DNA from: Lewinellaceae bacterium
Lineage (GTDB): Bacteria; Bacteroidota; Bacteroidia; Chitinophagales; Saprospiraceae
Reading direction: 5' to 3'
NCBI GenBank assembly: GCA_020636225.1
Contig: JACJYI010000007.1
Span: 62,001 to 126,000 of the forward strand
Length of the DNA: 64,000 bases
The notes under the pieces were generated by a model that did no database searches, was not told the origin of the DNA, and saw only the letters and a list, made by a program, of their open reading frames with translations. Every line of letters begins with the position of its first letter. The stretch's first letter is position 1. Below, one piece after another: positions 17,698 through 26,476 of this stretch. The position numbers and the translations under genes were made by a program.

Positions 17698-18279
17698 TTA
17701 AGCGGCACTGAACATACCCGCAAATCCCATAAAAGCCATGGACAGAATCCCCGCCACGATCAGGCTCAGGGCCGTTCCCTTGACCACATCGGGAATATCC
17801 AGCACCCGTGTCTCCTCCCGGATACCGGCCATCAGGATCAGGGCCAGGGTCACCCCGCCACCGGCCCCCAGGGCATAGACGATCCCTTCGATCAGCCCGT
17901 AGCCCTTGTTGGTGGCAAACAGGGCCAGCCCCAGGATCGCACAGTTGGTGGTGATCAGGGGCAGAAAGATACCCAGGGCCTTGAACAGCTCCGGACTCCA
18001 TTTCTTGATGGCCATCTCCACGAACTGGACCGTGCTGGCTATGACAATGATGAAACTGATCAGGCGGAGATACGGGGCATAGATCAGCACGAAGGTGTTC
18101 AATGCCCAGGCGGCGACCGCCGTGATGATCATGACGAAGATGTTCGCCAGACCCAGGCGAAGGGCGGTGTCCAGCTTGTTGGATACCCCCAGAAACGGAC
18201 AGATCCCCAGGAAATAGGCCAGGGTGAAGTTGTTGATCAGCAGCGCGGAGATAAAGATCCAGAGAAGTTCCTGTGCCAT
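17698..18279 (-). CDS. rnfA: Rnf electron transport complex subunit A
   Basis: A 193-residue, six-helix inner-membrane subunit. Family motifs: LLWIFISALLINNFTLAYFLG, ICPFLGVSNKL with the conserved Cys, and ITTNCAILGLALF with the second Cys. Together with RnfE these Cys bind a membrane-embedded 2Fe-2S cluster in characterised Rnf/Nqr complexes. It starts 3 bp after rnfE ends. The order B-C-D-G-E-A matches the Bacteroides-type rnf operon. Confidence 0.95.
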   Translation of the reverse strand: MAQELLWIFISALLINNFTLAYFLGICPFLGVSNKLDTALRLGLANIFVMIITAVAAWALNTFVLIYAPYLRLISFIIVIASTVQFVEMAIKKWSPELFKALGIFLPLITTNCAILGLALFATNKGYGLIEGIVYALGAGGGVTLALILMAGIREETRVLDIPDVVKGTALSLIVAGILSMAFMGFAGMFSAA

Positions 18280-18282
18280 GAT

Positions 18283-18915
18283 CTACGATTGTGAGGTAAC
18301 AGATGAGGCAACCGCCCTCCGCTGGGCGACGGCATTGAAGATCAGCAGCAGGAAGCCCAGGGTAAAAAAGCCACCCGGGGGCAGGATCATCACGATCCAT
18401 GGCTCAAAGGAGCTCCCAAATACCGGAATGTTGAACAATGAGCCACTGCCCAGCAGCTCACGCACCACCCCGATCATCAACAGGGCCATGGAAAAGCCCA
18501 GCCCCATGCCCGCGGCATCCAGAAGGGCCGGCCCTACCCTGTTCTTGGCGGCAAAGGCTTCCTGCCGGCCCAGGATCAGGCAGTTCACCACGATCAGGGC
18601 AATGAACGCTCCCAATTCCTTGTGAATGTCGGGCACCAGGGCCGCCAGCAACATATCCACGAGGGAGACGAACGTGGCAATGATGACGATGTAGGTGGTG
18701 ATGCGCACCTGCTTGGCGATCACCTTACGCAGCAAGGACACCAGCAGGCTGGAAAAGAACAGCACAAAGAAGGTCGCTGCGCCCATGGCCAGGCTGTTGA
18801 TCGCGGTATTGGTCACCGCCAGCGTCGGGCACATGCCCAATACGGCCACGAAGACCGGATTCTCCTTCCAGAGTCCTTTCAGAAATACATCCCAATGTGC
18901 ATCCGGCGTGTTCAT
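18283..18915 (-). CDS. rnfE: Rnf electron transport complex subunit E
   Basis: The start at 18915 (MNTPDAHWDVFLKGLWKENP) is the family start; codons upstream to 18960 overlap rnfG. It is a 210-residue six-helix membrane protein with VLGMCPTLAVTNTA and LIVVNCLILGRQEAFAA carrying the two conserved Cys that pair with those in RnfA around the membrane Fe-S cluster. It begins 1 bp after the rnfG stop codon, indicating translational coupling. Confidence 0.95.
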   Translation of the reverse strand: MNTPDAHWDVFLKGLWKENPVFVAVLGMCPTLAVTNTAINSLAMGAATFFVLFFSSLLVSLLRKVIAKQVRITTYIVIIATFVSLVDMLLAALVPDIHKELGAFIALIVVNCLILGRQEAFAAKNRVGPALLDAAGMGLGFSMALLMIGVVRELLGSGSLFNIPVFGSSFEPWIVMILPPGGFFTLGFLLLIFNAVAQRRAVASSVTSQS

Positions 18916-18916
18916 G

Positions 18917-19603
18917 TTATTGGGTTTTTGTGTTCTCCCCGGTGGCGCCACCCTGCGCATTCAGGTCCAGGATGGGCTGGCGCCAGGCCTCCATCCCCTT
19001 CTGCAGCAACCGCGTCACCGCCTTGGAGGAAATGGTCGCCCCGGTAATGGCCTCGACTTCATTCGGCTGGGTCTTTTCACCCTTCTTCACGGAGACGATC
19101 TCCGGCTGGACGGCCAGGGCGGTGAAATTGCCCCGGAATGCATCATCCTTGAAGATCTTGTCCCCCAGGCCGGGCGTTTCCTTGCTCTCCAGGATCTCCA
19201 TGTCGATGATCTGGTCTGACACCGGATCGTATCCGTAAATGGCGCGGATGATGTCCTGGAATCCGGGCTCCTCCGTGACCACGGCATAGCCGATGACCTG
19301 CCCTTCAGCATTCCTACCCAGATACACCGGAGCCAACCCGCCATCCGGACCGGGCTCGATCGACAACTGCTTCCCGTCCCAGACCAGCTGTTCATAGCTG
19401 GCACAACCCTGCAGGACCTGGTAGACCGCTACCCGCAAGGCCTCTGCCTTATTGGCCTCGATCAATGGCTGGGTGAACACAAATCCGGTCACCAGCAGCA
19501 ATCCGGCAAAGAACCCCGCCAGGCCCAGGGTGGCCACCAGGCGCATTGGCCCGGCTTCCGCGGTATCGGAGGGAGGAGGGGATATGTTCGTTTGTTCACT
19601 CAT
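18917..19603 (-). CDS. rnfG: Rnf complex subunit G, covalent FMN-binding
   Basis: The start at 19603 (MSEQTNISPPPSD) is chosen because upstream codons overlap rnfD. One N-terminal membrane helix (LGLAGFFAGLLLVTGFVF) anchors a periplasmic FMN-binding domain. Family segments: IGYAVVTEEPGFQDIIRAIYG, the LESKETPGLGDKI motif, and the flavinylation site ITGATISSKAV, where FMN is attached to Thr by ApbE. About 228 residues. Spacing is 5 bp from rnfD and 1 bp to rnfE. Confidence 0.95.
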   Translation of the reverse strand: MSEQTNISPPPSDTAEAGPMRLVATLGLAGFFAGLLLVTGFVFTQPLIEANKAEALRVAVYQVLQGCASYEQLVWDGKQLSIEPGPDGGLAPVYLGRNAEGQVIGYAVVTEEPGFQDIIRAIYGYDPVSDQIIDMEILESKETPGLGDKIFKDDAFRGNFTALAVQPEIVSVKKGEKTQPNEVEAITGATISSKAVTRLLQKGMEAWRQPILDLNAQGGATGENTKTQ

Positions 19604-19608
19604 GATCG

Positions 19609-20625
19609 TCAGGATGTGGGTGAAGCATGGCCGTATACCCGGGTGGGCAGGGCACGGTTGATCAACGGCGTCACGGCATTCATCAGCAGGATGGCATACA
19701 TCACGCCCTCGGGCAATCCGCCCCACACCCGGATCATCACCACCAGGATGCCAATGCCCACCGCATAGATCCAGATCCCTTTGTGGGTCAGGGGTGACGA
19801 AACCAGGTCCGTGGCCATGTACACGGCCCCCAGCATCAGGCCGCCGGCCAGAATCATGAACTGGGGTGGCGCATAGTGAGCCGGATCGATCCAGTAGAGG
19901 ATCCCCGAAAAGAGGCCCACTGTGGCGATCATCCCCACAGGGATCCGCCAGTTGATCAGCCCTCTCCAGGCCAGGTATAGCCCCAACAGGAGAAACAATC
20001 CACCACTGGTCTCCCCGAGGGAGCCGCTCACCTGGCCGATCAGGAGGTCCTGCCAGTCGGCGGCCTGATGGGTAAACTTCATGGCCGACAAGGGGGTGGC
20101 ACCGGTCATGGCATCCACCGACTCCCCTTTCAGGAAGGGCAAGGCCAGATTCGAACCGCGAAGGGCGAAAAAAGAGGTCGCCGGTGCCGACCAGGTGGTG
20201 ATCGCTCCGGGAAAAGCCGCCTGCAGAAAGGCGCGACCCAGCAAAGCAGGGTTAAAAACGTTGTGTCCGAGTCCGCCCCACATGGCCTTGCCCAGGGCAA
20301 TGGCCACAAACCCGCCCAGGAAGGCCATCCAGAATGGAAACCCGGGAGGCAGGCAGAGGGCCAGCAGGATGCCCGTGATCACGGCGCTGCCATCACCCAG
20401 GACAGACGCGCCGGGCGCCGGGGGCAGGAAGATGCGTTCGGCCATCCAACAGGCCAGGACGCACACCAGGGTCATCAGCAGGGCGCTGATGCCGAACACC
20501 CATGCCGCCATCCCGACCACCGGCACCAGGGTGATCACCACCTCCCACATGATCCGGGGGGTACTCAGGCCGGAACGAAGAAAGGGTGAACTGGAAATAA
20601 TGGTCTTCATCATCGACAGGGTCAT
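19609..20625 (-). CDS. rnfD: Rnf complex subunit D, covalent FMN-binding membrane subunit
   Basis: The start at 20625 (MTLSMMKTIISSSPF) overlaps the rnfC stop as ATGA; ATGs at 20613 and 20610 are alternatives. The ~338-residue membrane protein resembles NqrB/RnfD: GLGHNVFNPALLGRAFLQAAFP, the flavinylation site DAMTGATPLSAMKF (Thr in TGAT), then further helices with MATDLVSSPLTHKG. Together with RnfG, RnfA and RnfE it forms the ion-translocating core. Confidence 0.95.
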   Translation of the reverse strand: MTLSMMKTIISSSPFLRSGLSTPRIMWEVVITLVPVVGMAAWVFGISALLMTLVCVLACWMAERIFLPPAPGASVLGDGSAVITGILLALCLPPGFPFWMAFLGGFVAIALGKAMWGGLGHNVFNPALLGRAFLQAAFPGAITTWSAPATSFFALRGSNLALPFLKGESVDAMTGATPLSAMKFTHQAADWQDLLIGQVSGSLGETSGGLFLLLGLYLAWRGLINWRIPVGMIATVGLFSGILYWIDPAHYAPPQFMILAGGLMLGAVYMATDLVSSPLTHKGIWIYAVGIGILVVMIRVWGGLPEGVMYAILLMNAVTPLINRALPTRVYGHASPTS

Positions 20626-21989
20626 TGGTTGGTTTGTTCCCGGATCTTCTTCTCGCGCAACAGCCCCTTGGCGACCCGGAAACTCTGGACCAAAGGAATC
20701 GCGGACGGGCAAATGAAGGAACAGGATCCGCATTCAAAGCAATCCATCACATGCTGCTCCTCCATCTCCAGCCACAAGCCCTTACGGGCCAACAAGCCCA
20801 GCCGGGCTGGATTGAGGAATATCGGACAGGCATCCACGCAACGGCCGCAACGGATGCAGGAATAGGTGACCGGATCCACTACTTCCCGATCGGTGAGGAC
20901 CAGGATTCCGGAGGTTCCTTTCATGACGGGTACATCCAGGTTCTTCTGGACCATCCCCATCATCGGTCCGCCCAGGAGGATCCGTGGCTCGGGGTGGGTT
21001 ATGCCCCCACAGAAGTCGACTACTGCCTGCATGGGCGTACCAATGGGCACCAGCACATTGGTCGGTCGTGCCAGGGCGGTGCCACTAACGGTCACGACCC
21101 GTTCCATGAGGGGCTTTCCTGTCCGGAAATATTCTGATATCGCCACAGCCGTGCCCACATTGGACACCATAGCGCCCACATCGATGGGCAGCTTGCCACT
21201 GGGGACCTCCTCGCCCAGGATGGCAGAGATCATCATCTTCTCTGCGCCCTGGGGATATTTGACCTCCAGGGGGATCACTTCGACCGGGATCCCCTGGCGA
21301 GCCACTTCCTGGCGAAGGACCTTTATGGCATCCGCCTTATTGGCTTCCACCGCGATGGCAATGCGCTCGGGATGGAGGAATCCCGCCAGGATCATGGTCC
21401 CATCCAACAGGGCTTCTGCCTGTTCGAGCATCACCCGATGGTCGCAGGTGAGAAAGGGCTCACACTCACAGCCATTCAGCATCAGGATCCGGACCGACTG
21501 GTCCGGCTTGAGGGAAAACTTCACATGCGCCGGAAAGGCCGCTCCTCCCATCCCCACGATGCCCGCCATCTGGATGCCCCGGATCAGCTCGTCCCTGGTC
21601 AGGGTAGACGGATTGATCGCCTCCCGTGGTGGGAATACCTGGGGGGAGAATCGATCTGTCCGGATCCGGATGCCCTCGACCAGCTGACCATTCTGGTGGT
21701 CCACCAGCTCGATGGCGGTAACCGTCCCGTCCACGGGAGAGTGCAGTCCTACGGAGACAAATCCAACCGGTTCGGCGATCAATTCACCGCGCCGGACAAC
21801 CTGGCCAACCCGCACGACCGGCCGGGACGGGGCACCGATATGCTGACCCAGCGGCAAGGTGTACTCATCGACAAACGGCACACGTTCGATCGGCCGGGTA
21901 CAGGACAGTTCCTTGTATTCCGGCGGGTGCACGCCGTGCGGGAAGGTCAGCACAGACCCGATATCCGTTGTCTGCTGTCCTGCCCTCAT
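20622..21989 (-). CDS. rnfC: Rnf complex subunit C, NADH-side Fe-S/flavin subunit
   Basis: A 455-residue cytoplasmic subunit. Order: N-terminal RnfC barrel (TFPHGVHPPEYKELS; HSPVDGTVTAIE), an NuoF-like flavin/NADH region (AGIVGMGGAAFPAHVK, LMLNGCECEPFLTCDHR), an SLBB-like part, then two 4Fe-4S motifs (CIRCGRCVDACP and CFECGSCSFICP). It exchanges electrons between NAD(H) and the rest of Rnf. It overlaps the upstream PFOR-like gene and the downstream rnfD by 4 bp each (ATGA). Confidence 0.95.
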   Translation of the reverse strand: MRAGQQTTDIGSVLTFPHGVHPPEYKELSCTRPIERVPFVDEYTLPLGQHIGAPSRPVVRVGQVVRRGELIAEPVGFVSVGLHSPVDGTVTAIELVDHQNGQLVEGIRIRTDRFSPQVFPPREAINPSTLTRDELIRGIQMAGIVGMGGAAFPAHVKFSLKPDQSVRILMLNGCECEPFLTCDHRVMLEQAEALLDGTMILAGFLHPERIAIAVEANKADAIKVLRQEVARQGIPVEVIPLEVKYPQGAEKMMISAILGEEVPSGKLPIDVGAMVSNVGTAVAISEYFRTGKPLMERVVTVSGTALARPTNVLVPIGTPMQAVVDFCGGITHPEPRILLGGPMMGMVQKNLDVPVMKGTSGILVLTDREVVDPVTYSCIRCGRCVDACPIFLNPARLGLLARKGLWLEMEEQHVMDCFECGSCSFICPSAIPLVQSFRVAKGLLREKKIREQTNQ

Positions 21990-24900
21990 GATGTCATCTC
22001 GTTTTTCTCTGCCGATGTGAAGGCGTCGGGCCGCTCCTGGCGGCTGCGCGACAGGTGGTAGAGGCGGTCTGCCAGCTGGACCCTGACCTCTTCGCGGAAG
22101 GTGGCCTTCAGGTCGGCCAGTTGACGTTGATAGTCGGCTTCCAGGGATTGCTGTCGTTCCGTGAATGCCGCGGTCAGCTCCTGCCGGATCTGCCGGGTCT
22201 CATCGGTCTGGCCGGATCTGATCCTGCCGGCCAGTTCCAGCCAGGTGGTCCATTCCCGGTTCAGGACAGCGGACCAGTCGGCAGTCGTGGATGTCCCCCG
22301 GCTCCAGACGGACCGGACATGGTCGGACAGCAGGCTATCCACGGGAATGCCCGGTTCAGGTACTGCCTCCAGGTGAAGATGATCGGCCAACAGGGCATGA
22401 TCCCCCTGAGGAACGGCCATGATCAGGGGAAACAGGCCGGCCACCAGCAGCTCTTCAGCATGTTGCAGCCAGTGGGTATCCTGGCCACTGTATCCCAGTA
22501 CGCTCACCAGGGCCGGGCCGGAAGAGGCCAGGCAGCTCTGCAGTGCCGTAGCAAAATGAGCCATTCGGCAGGGACTGGTCTGGACGACGGGCAGTTGCCC
22601 GGCCGTCAGCCAGGGCAACAACCATCCCTGGCGGGCATAGGTATCCTCCGGAGCAGGCAATTGGTCCTGGATCACCACGACCTTGACCGGCATGTCCCCG
22701 GAGAGGAGTCGGGAGGCTTTGTGCAATGGCAGGTCGGCCCATTCCCGGGCCGTGGTCACCACCACGAGCGGTGGCAACAATCGCTTCTCTTCCCGGGTCA
22801 GGTCTGCCCAGGTGATCGCCTGCAGGGCCGTGTCATGGATCTCCGGTCGATAGTTCTGCTTGATCTGGAGATCAGCCAGTCGCAATAGCCGGACCTGGCC
22901 CAGGACCCATTGTTGCTGGGCCAGCAGGACCCCCTGGACACGATCCAGGTCCAGGCTGGATTCCACCCACACGGGCACCTGGAAGGGCTGATAGGGGAAT
23001 TGGACCAACCGGTCACCCCATTCGCCGGACAGCATGATTCCATACCGACTGCGACCACCACCGGTGGTTCCTTTCTTCAGGGCCTCCTCCAACATGGCCA
23101 GTTCCCGGCTGGTATGGATCCACTGGCTGAGCTGGGCGGTATCCACCCGTTTGCCGGGGCCTTCGGAGGGTAGCCTGGCCAGGAGGTCATCCAGGGCCAG
23201 CTTTCGGTCCCCGGCTTCATCGATCACCCGCTCGAGATCCGGGCTCAACCTGTCGGGAAGAGCCTGCTGGAAGTGGTCTTTTGCTAGTTCATCCAGACCT
23301 TGCCGAAGTTGGGCCAGATCAGATAAAATGGCTTGCCACACCGGTTGCCCCTGGGCTTCCAGGAGGGCCGTCAGGCTGTGCAGGATCATCCGGGCGGGGG
23401 CCACCTCGGGATCTTCCGGTCCGCCGACCATGGATTGATAGTGATGCCGACTGAGCATCAGGGCGCTCAATGGGATCACCTCCGGATGGAGGTGCATGGC
23501 GTGGATGGTCTCTCCAGGTGTATCCGGGAGGGCCTCCCACAAGGCATAGGCTTGCGTACTTCGGGCCAGTGCCGGTTCATCGGCTGACAGGGTGAGGGCA
23601 TCTACCGGGCAAACGTCCACACACCGCCCGCAACTGGTACAGGCATGCGGATCAATGGCTATGGTGAACAGTTCGCCCGAGCTGGAACGCTGCTGTTCGC
23701 GGGAGGCATAGTAGAGATCCGTGACCGCCCAGGGAAGCTCCTGGAGCATCTCGCGGAGAGCGGACCAATCCTGGAGCGTGGCTGCTCGCTTTTGCGCGTC
23801 CATCCCCATCTGGTCCATCAGTTCGGTCAGTGCTTCCTCCCCCTTGCCTAACGGATCGACCTCCCCTGTGGCGAGCTTGGCCGACCAGAAGGTGACCAGA
23901 TTCTTGATCAATGGCGTCAGGCTGCTGGTCGACCCACCACGCCGGGTCCATTCCGTCATGCCCGAGCGAATGAGGCTTTCCAGCCCGATAGCCAATGAGG
24001 GCATGGCCCCATAGGGGCATTGCACCATACAGGATCCACATCCGGTACAGAGACCGGGATCCATGACCGCGATCCCCTTCCAGGATTCTTCCTGCGGCCG
24101 AAGCAATTCGCTCAACGGCGGGATCACCCCCTGCATGTAGAACGGATCGGTATCGATCATACCGGCATCCTCCTTGAGGATCACCTCATGATAGAACCGG
24201 GCCAGTCGGCTGAAGGGAGGCCCCTGGTCGGCCTGCTCGCGCACCAGTGCCGAGAGGGATAATGGTGTTCGACCAGATGCCGGGGAGACGGGATGTGCCT
24301 CCGTTCGGGTGGACAGCAACCCGTCATTCAATCCCGGGAAATAGCGGGTGAGGGTATCGCGCAACACCTCTTTCTGACCGGAACCCGAGGCGATGGGCAA
24401 CAGGGACAGGTCGAGATAGACTGTAGATGGCCCCTGCTGCCGGGACCGCATATGCTCCTGCAGCGCATCCAGTGCGGCCGGGGCCAAGGGTGACGCATAG
24501 ACTGCTTGGATCCATCGCACGCCTGGCCGATCCGGCAGGGCCTTTCCGGACAACAAATCGTGAAGGGGTGCCATCCAACCGGCGGCCACCTGGTCGATCG
24601 GAAGAAGTGAGCCGATCACGGATGCCTTTCGGGTCGCTTCCTCCCATTCCTGTTGTGGAAAGGGTTGCAGGTGCCGGAGACTGATGCAGGCCGTCTGCTT
24701 GCCGGAATGGGAGGAGGCATAGGCCTGGCGGGCGTCATATGCCTGGGCAAGCAGGAGTTCAGATGCCTGCTCCCTGCCCAGGATGTGCACCCCCCCGGAA
24801 TGTCCTGGCAGGATCAGGTTCAGGGCTGATTCCGCCTCGGCGATCTGTCGGCCAAGATCGCGATGCCGGAAGACACTTCGGGCCAGGGACGACCGCACCC

Positions 24901-25531
24901 CATCGCGCCAGGATGCCGAGGCATACCGGGTGACGGGCTGGTCAAAGGAAAACTGATTGGGGATCCGCCGGCGGCGAGGTCCATATACGATCTCCTGGGC
25001 GGGGTCCGGGGAAGGGATGATCTCATCCGGCATGCCGAGCCAGGCACACAATTCATTCATGTTGACCCGGGCCTCTTCCCGATGAACATTCGGGTCGGCG
25101 ATCACCAGGACCGGGGTCAGGGTTTGTTCGGCAATGGCATGGGCCAGGAAGGTCAGCCGTCGGGCATCCAGGTCATCCATGGCCTGAAAGACGATCCAAT
25201 CCTCCATGCCGGGCAGCATGGCGGGGGCATGCACGACCAGGGGCAATTGACGATCGGCGATCAGCCGCCGATCCGGTTCGGGGAGATCCCCGGGTTGGCG
25301 CAGGAAGATGGCGACCCGCTGGCCTGCGGCGGCCATGCCCAGGCACTGGCCGATCCCCCTGGAGCTGATCAGCTCGACGGGGCGTCCAAACGCATTCCGG
25401 TCTGCCTTAGGGGCGACAAACCCATCGGGAAGCAACAAGCCGTTGCATACCGACATTTCCAGGGCCACCAGGTCATTCAGGCCATCCTGTGGACTGTTTC
25501 CAGCGGATTGATATGGGGCAGACACCTTCAT
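21986..25531 (-). CDS. 1181-residue PFOR-like Fe-S protein with degenerate thiamine site
   Basis: Starts at the ATG at 25531, overlapping rnfB as ATGA. The layout follows NifJ-type PFOR. Domain I-like part: NAFGRPVELISS aligns to NIFGQPV in NifJ, but the expected catalytic Glu and Arg (EMQSEAG, HVSAR) are replaced (ISSRGI, HAPAM). Domain II-like part: SLRHLQPFP. Ferredoxin domain: two 4Fe-4S motifs, CTGCGSCMVQCPYG (~495) and CTSCGRCVDVCPVD (~635). Thiamine-domain-like part (~880-1080): LLSGDMPVKVVVIQD and LQSCLASSGPALVSVLGYS, without the GDG or NTGGQ motifs and without the proximal-cluster Cys. A coiled coil ends it (~1110-1165). I infer an electron-transfer or scaffold protein. It lies between rnfB and rnfC, where typical rnf operons have no gene. 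Confidence 0.65.
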   Translation of the reverse strand: MKVSAPYQSAGNSPQDGLNDLVALEMSVCNGLLLPDGFVAPKADRNAFGRPVELISSRGIGQCLGMAAAGQRVAIFLRQPGDLPEPDRRLIADRQLPLVVHAPAMLPGMEDWIVFQAMDDLDARRLTFLAHAIAEQTLTPVLVIADPNVHREEARVNMNELCAWLGMPDEIIPSPDPAQEIVYGPRRRRIPNQFSFDQPVTRYASASWRDGVRSSLARSVFRHRDLGRQIAEAESALNLILPGHSGGVHILGREQASELLLAQAYDARQAYASSHSGKQTACISLRHLQPFPQQEWEEATRKASVIGSLLPIDQVAAGWMAPLHDLLSGKALPDRPGVRWIQAVYASPLAPAALDALQEHMRSRQQGPSTVYLDLSLLPIASGSGQKEVLRDTLTRYFPGLNDGLLSTRTEAHPVSPASGRTPLSLSALVREQADQGPPFSRLARFYHEVILKEDAGMIDTDPFYMQGVIPPLSELLRPQEESWKGIAVMDPGLCTGCGSCMVQCPYGAMPSLAIGLESLIRSGMTEWTRRGGSTSSLTPLIKNLVTFWSAKLATGEVDPLGKGEEALTELMDQMGMDAQKRAATLQDWSALREMLQELPWAVTDLYYASREQQRSSSGELFTIAIDPHACTSCGRCVDVCPVDALTLSADEPALARSTQAYALWEALPDTPGETIHAMHLHPEVIPLSALMLSRHHYQSMVGGPEDPEVAPARMILHSLTALLEAQGQPVWQAILSDLAQLRQGLDELAKDHFQQALPDRLSPDLERVIDEAGDRKLALDDLLARLPSEGPGKRVDTAQLSQWIHTSRELAMLEEALKKGTTGGGRSRYGIMLSGEWGDRLVQFPYQPFQVPVWVESSLDLDRVQGVLLAQQQWVLGQVRLLRLADLQIKQNYRPEIHDTALQAITWADLTREEKRLLPPLVVVTTAREWADLPLHKASRLLSGDMPVKVVVIQDQLPAPEDTYARQGWLLPWLTAGQLPVVQTSPCRMAHFATALQSCLASSGPALVSVLGYSGQDTHWLQHAEELLVAGLFPLIMAVPQGDHALLADHLHLEAVPEPGIPVDSLLSDHVRSVWSRGTSTTADWSAVLNREWTTWLELAGRIRSGQTDETRQIRQELTAAFTERQQSLEADYQRQLADLKATFREEVRVQLADRLYHLSRSRQERPDAFTSAEKNEMTS

Positions 25532-26427
25532 TGCCAATAATGATTTTCAAGGTCCTCTTCCATACGGATCGGTTCGATCTGACCGAAGGCCGGGCGGTTC
25601 CTGGAGGGTGAGGCAAACTGAGGCCCTTCCAGCCAGACAATGGCATTGGTAGGGCATCGGCGAATGGCCTCCCTCGCTTCCAGGTGCCGCAAGTCGGTCT
25701 TCACCCGGGCCACGTGATGATCGATCTCCACCAGCCCGGGAGACGCATCAGCGACGCACTTGCCACAGGCTGTGCAGGCGACACTGCATCGGTTCAGGGC
25801 CAGGTCGCCTTCCAGTTCAGACTTGCATTGCACGTACAGATGCTGGCTTTCGGGAATGAGCTCGAACAAGCCCTTGGGACAGATCTCCACGCAATCGCCA
25901 CAGGCGACACAGCGATCCGGTGTCACCACCGGCAGGCCATCCTCGTTCATGTGGATGGCGTCGAATTCGCAGACATCCATGCAATCACCCAATCCCAGGC
26001 AGCCCCAGGAGCAGGCCTTAGGCCCGCCATTGACGACGGCCTCCCCCCGACAGGTGGAGAGGGTGCCGTGATACTCCGCCAGATGGTGGGCTTCTGCCTT
26101 GCCTCCGGCACAGCGCAATCGGGCAATGATGCGTTCTTCTGCCCCGGCATCGATCCCCAGGAAGCCGGCGATCTGCTCGATCGCTTCCGGAGAGGACACC
26201 GTGCATTTTCCCGGCTTGACCTCTCCCTTGATGACCAGTTCGGCGAACGCCCGGCAGCCCGGCTGTCCGCAGGCGCCGCAGTTGGCATGGGGCAGCATGT
26301 CTTCGACGGCATCGATCCGGGGGTCTTCAAACACCTTCAGCTTGACCGAGGCGACTGCCAGGATCACGGCAAAGAACAGGCCCAGTCCCACCAGAATGCT
26401 CAGGCCGATGATGTATTCCTGCATCAT
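25528..26427 (-). CDS. rnfB: Rnf complex subunit B, multi-cluster ferredoxin-like subunit
   Basis: The start at 26427 (MMQEYIIGLSILVGLG; the second ATG at 26424 is equally possible) gives one N-terminal membrane helix. Then follow the four-Cys domain HANCGACGQPGC with a later Cys (KPGKC), the family segment STCRGEAVVNGGPKACSWGCLGLGDC, a 4Fe-4S motif CVACGDCVEICPKG and another (CSVACTACGKC with a later CP). RnfB takes electrons from or gives them to ferredoxin. It starts 49 bp after the 837-residue ferredoxin-domain gene and overlaps the next gene by 4 bp. Confidence 0.95.
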   Translation of the reverse strand: MMQEYIIGLSILVGLGLFFAVILAVASVKLKVFEDPRIDAVEDMLPHANCGACGQPGCRAFAELVIKGEVKPGKCTVSSPEAIEQIAGFLGIDAGAEERIIARLRCAGGKAEAHHLAEYHGTLSTCRGEAVVNGGPKACSWGCLGLGDCMDVCEFDAIHMNEDGLPVVTPDRCVACGDCVEICPKGLFELIPESQHLYVQCKSELEGDLALNRCSVACTACGKCVADASPGLVEIDHHVARVKTDLRHLEAREAIRRCPTNAIVWLEGPQFASPSRNRPAFGQIEPIRMEEDLENHYWQ

Positions 26428-26476
26428 GGCGTTGTAGGGTTTCGGTGGTGGAATCCGATCATGGTCGTGGCAGTTG

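Noticed and set aside
17508..26427. Na+-translocating NADH:quinone reductase (Nqr) instead of Rnf
   Set aside because: RnfB with its multiple Fe-S motifs and RnfC with two 4Fe-4S motifs are present, and NqrA and NqrF are absent.
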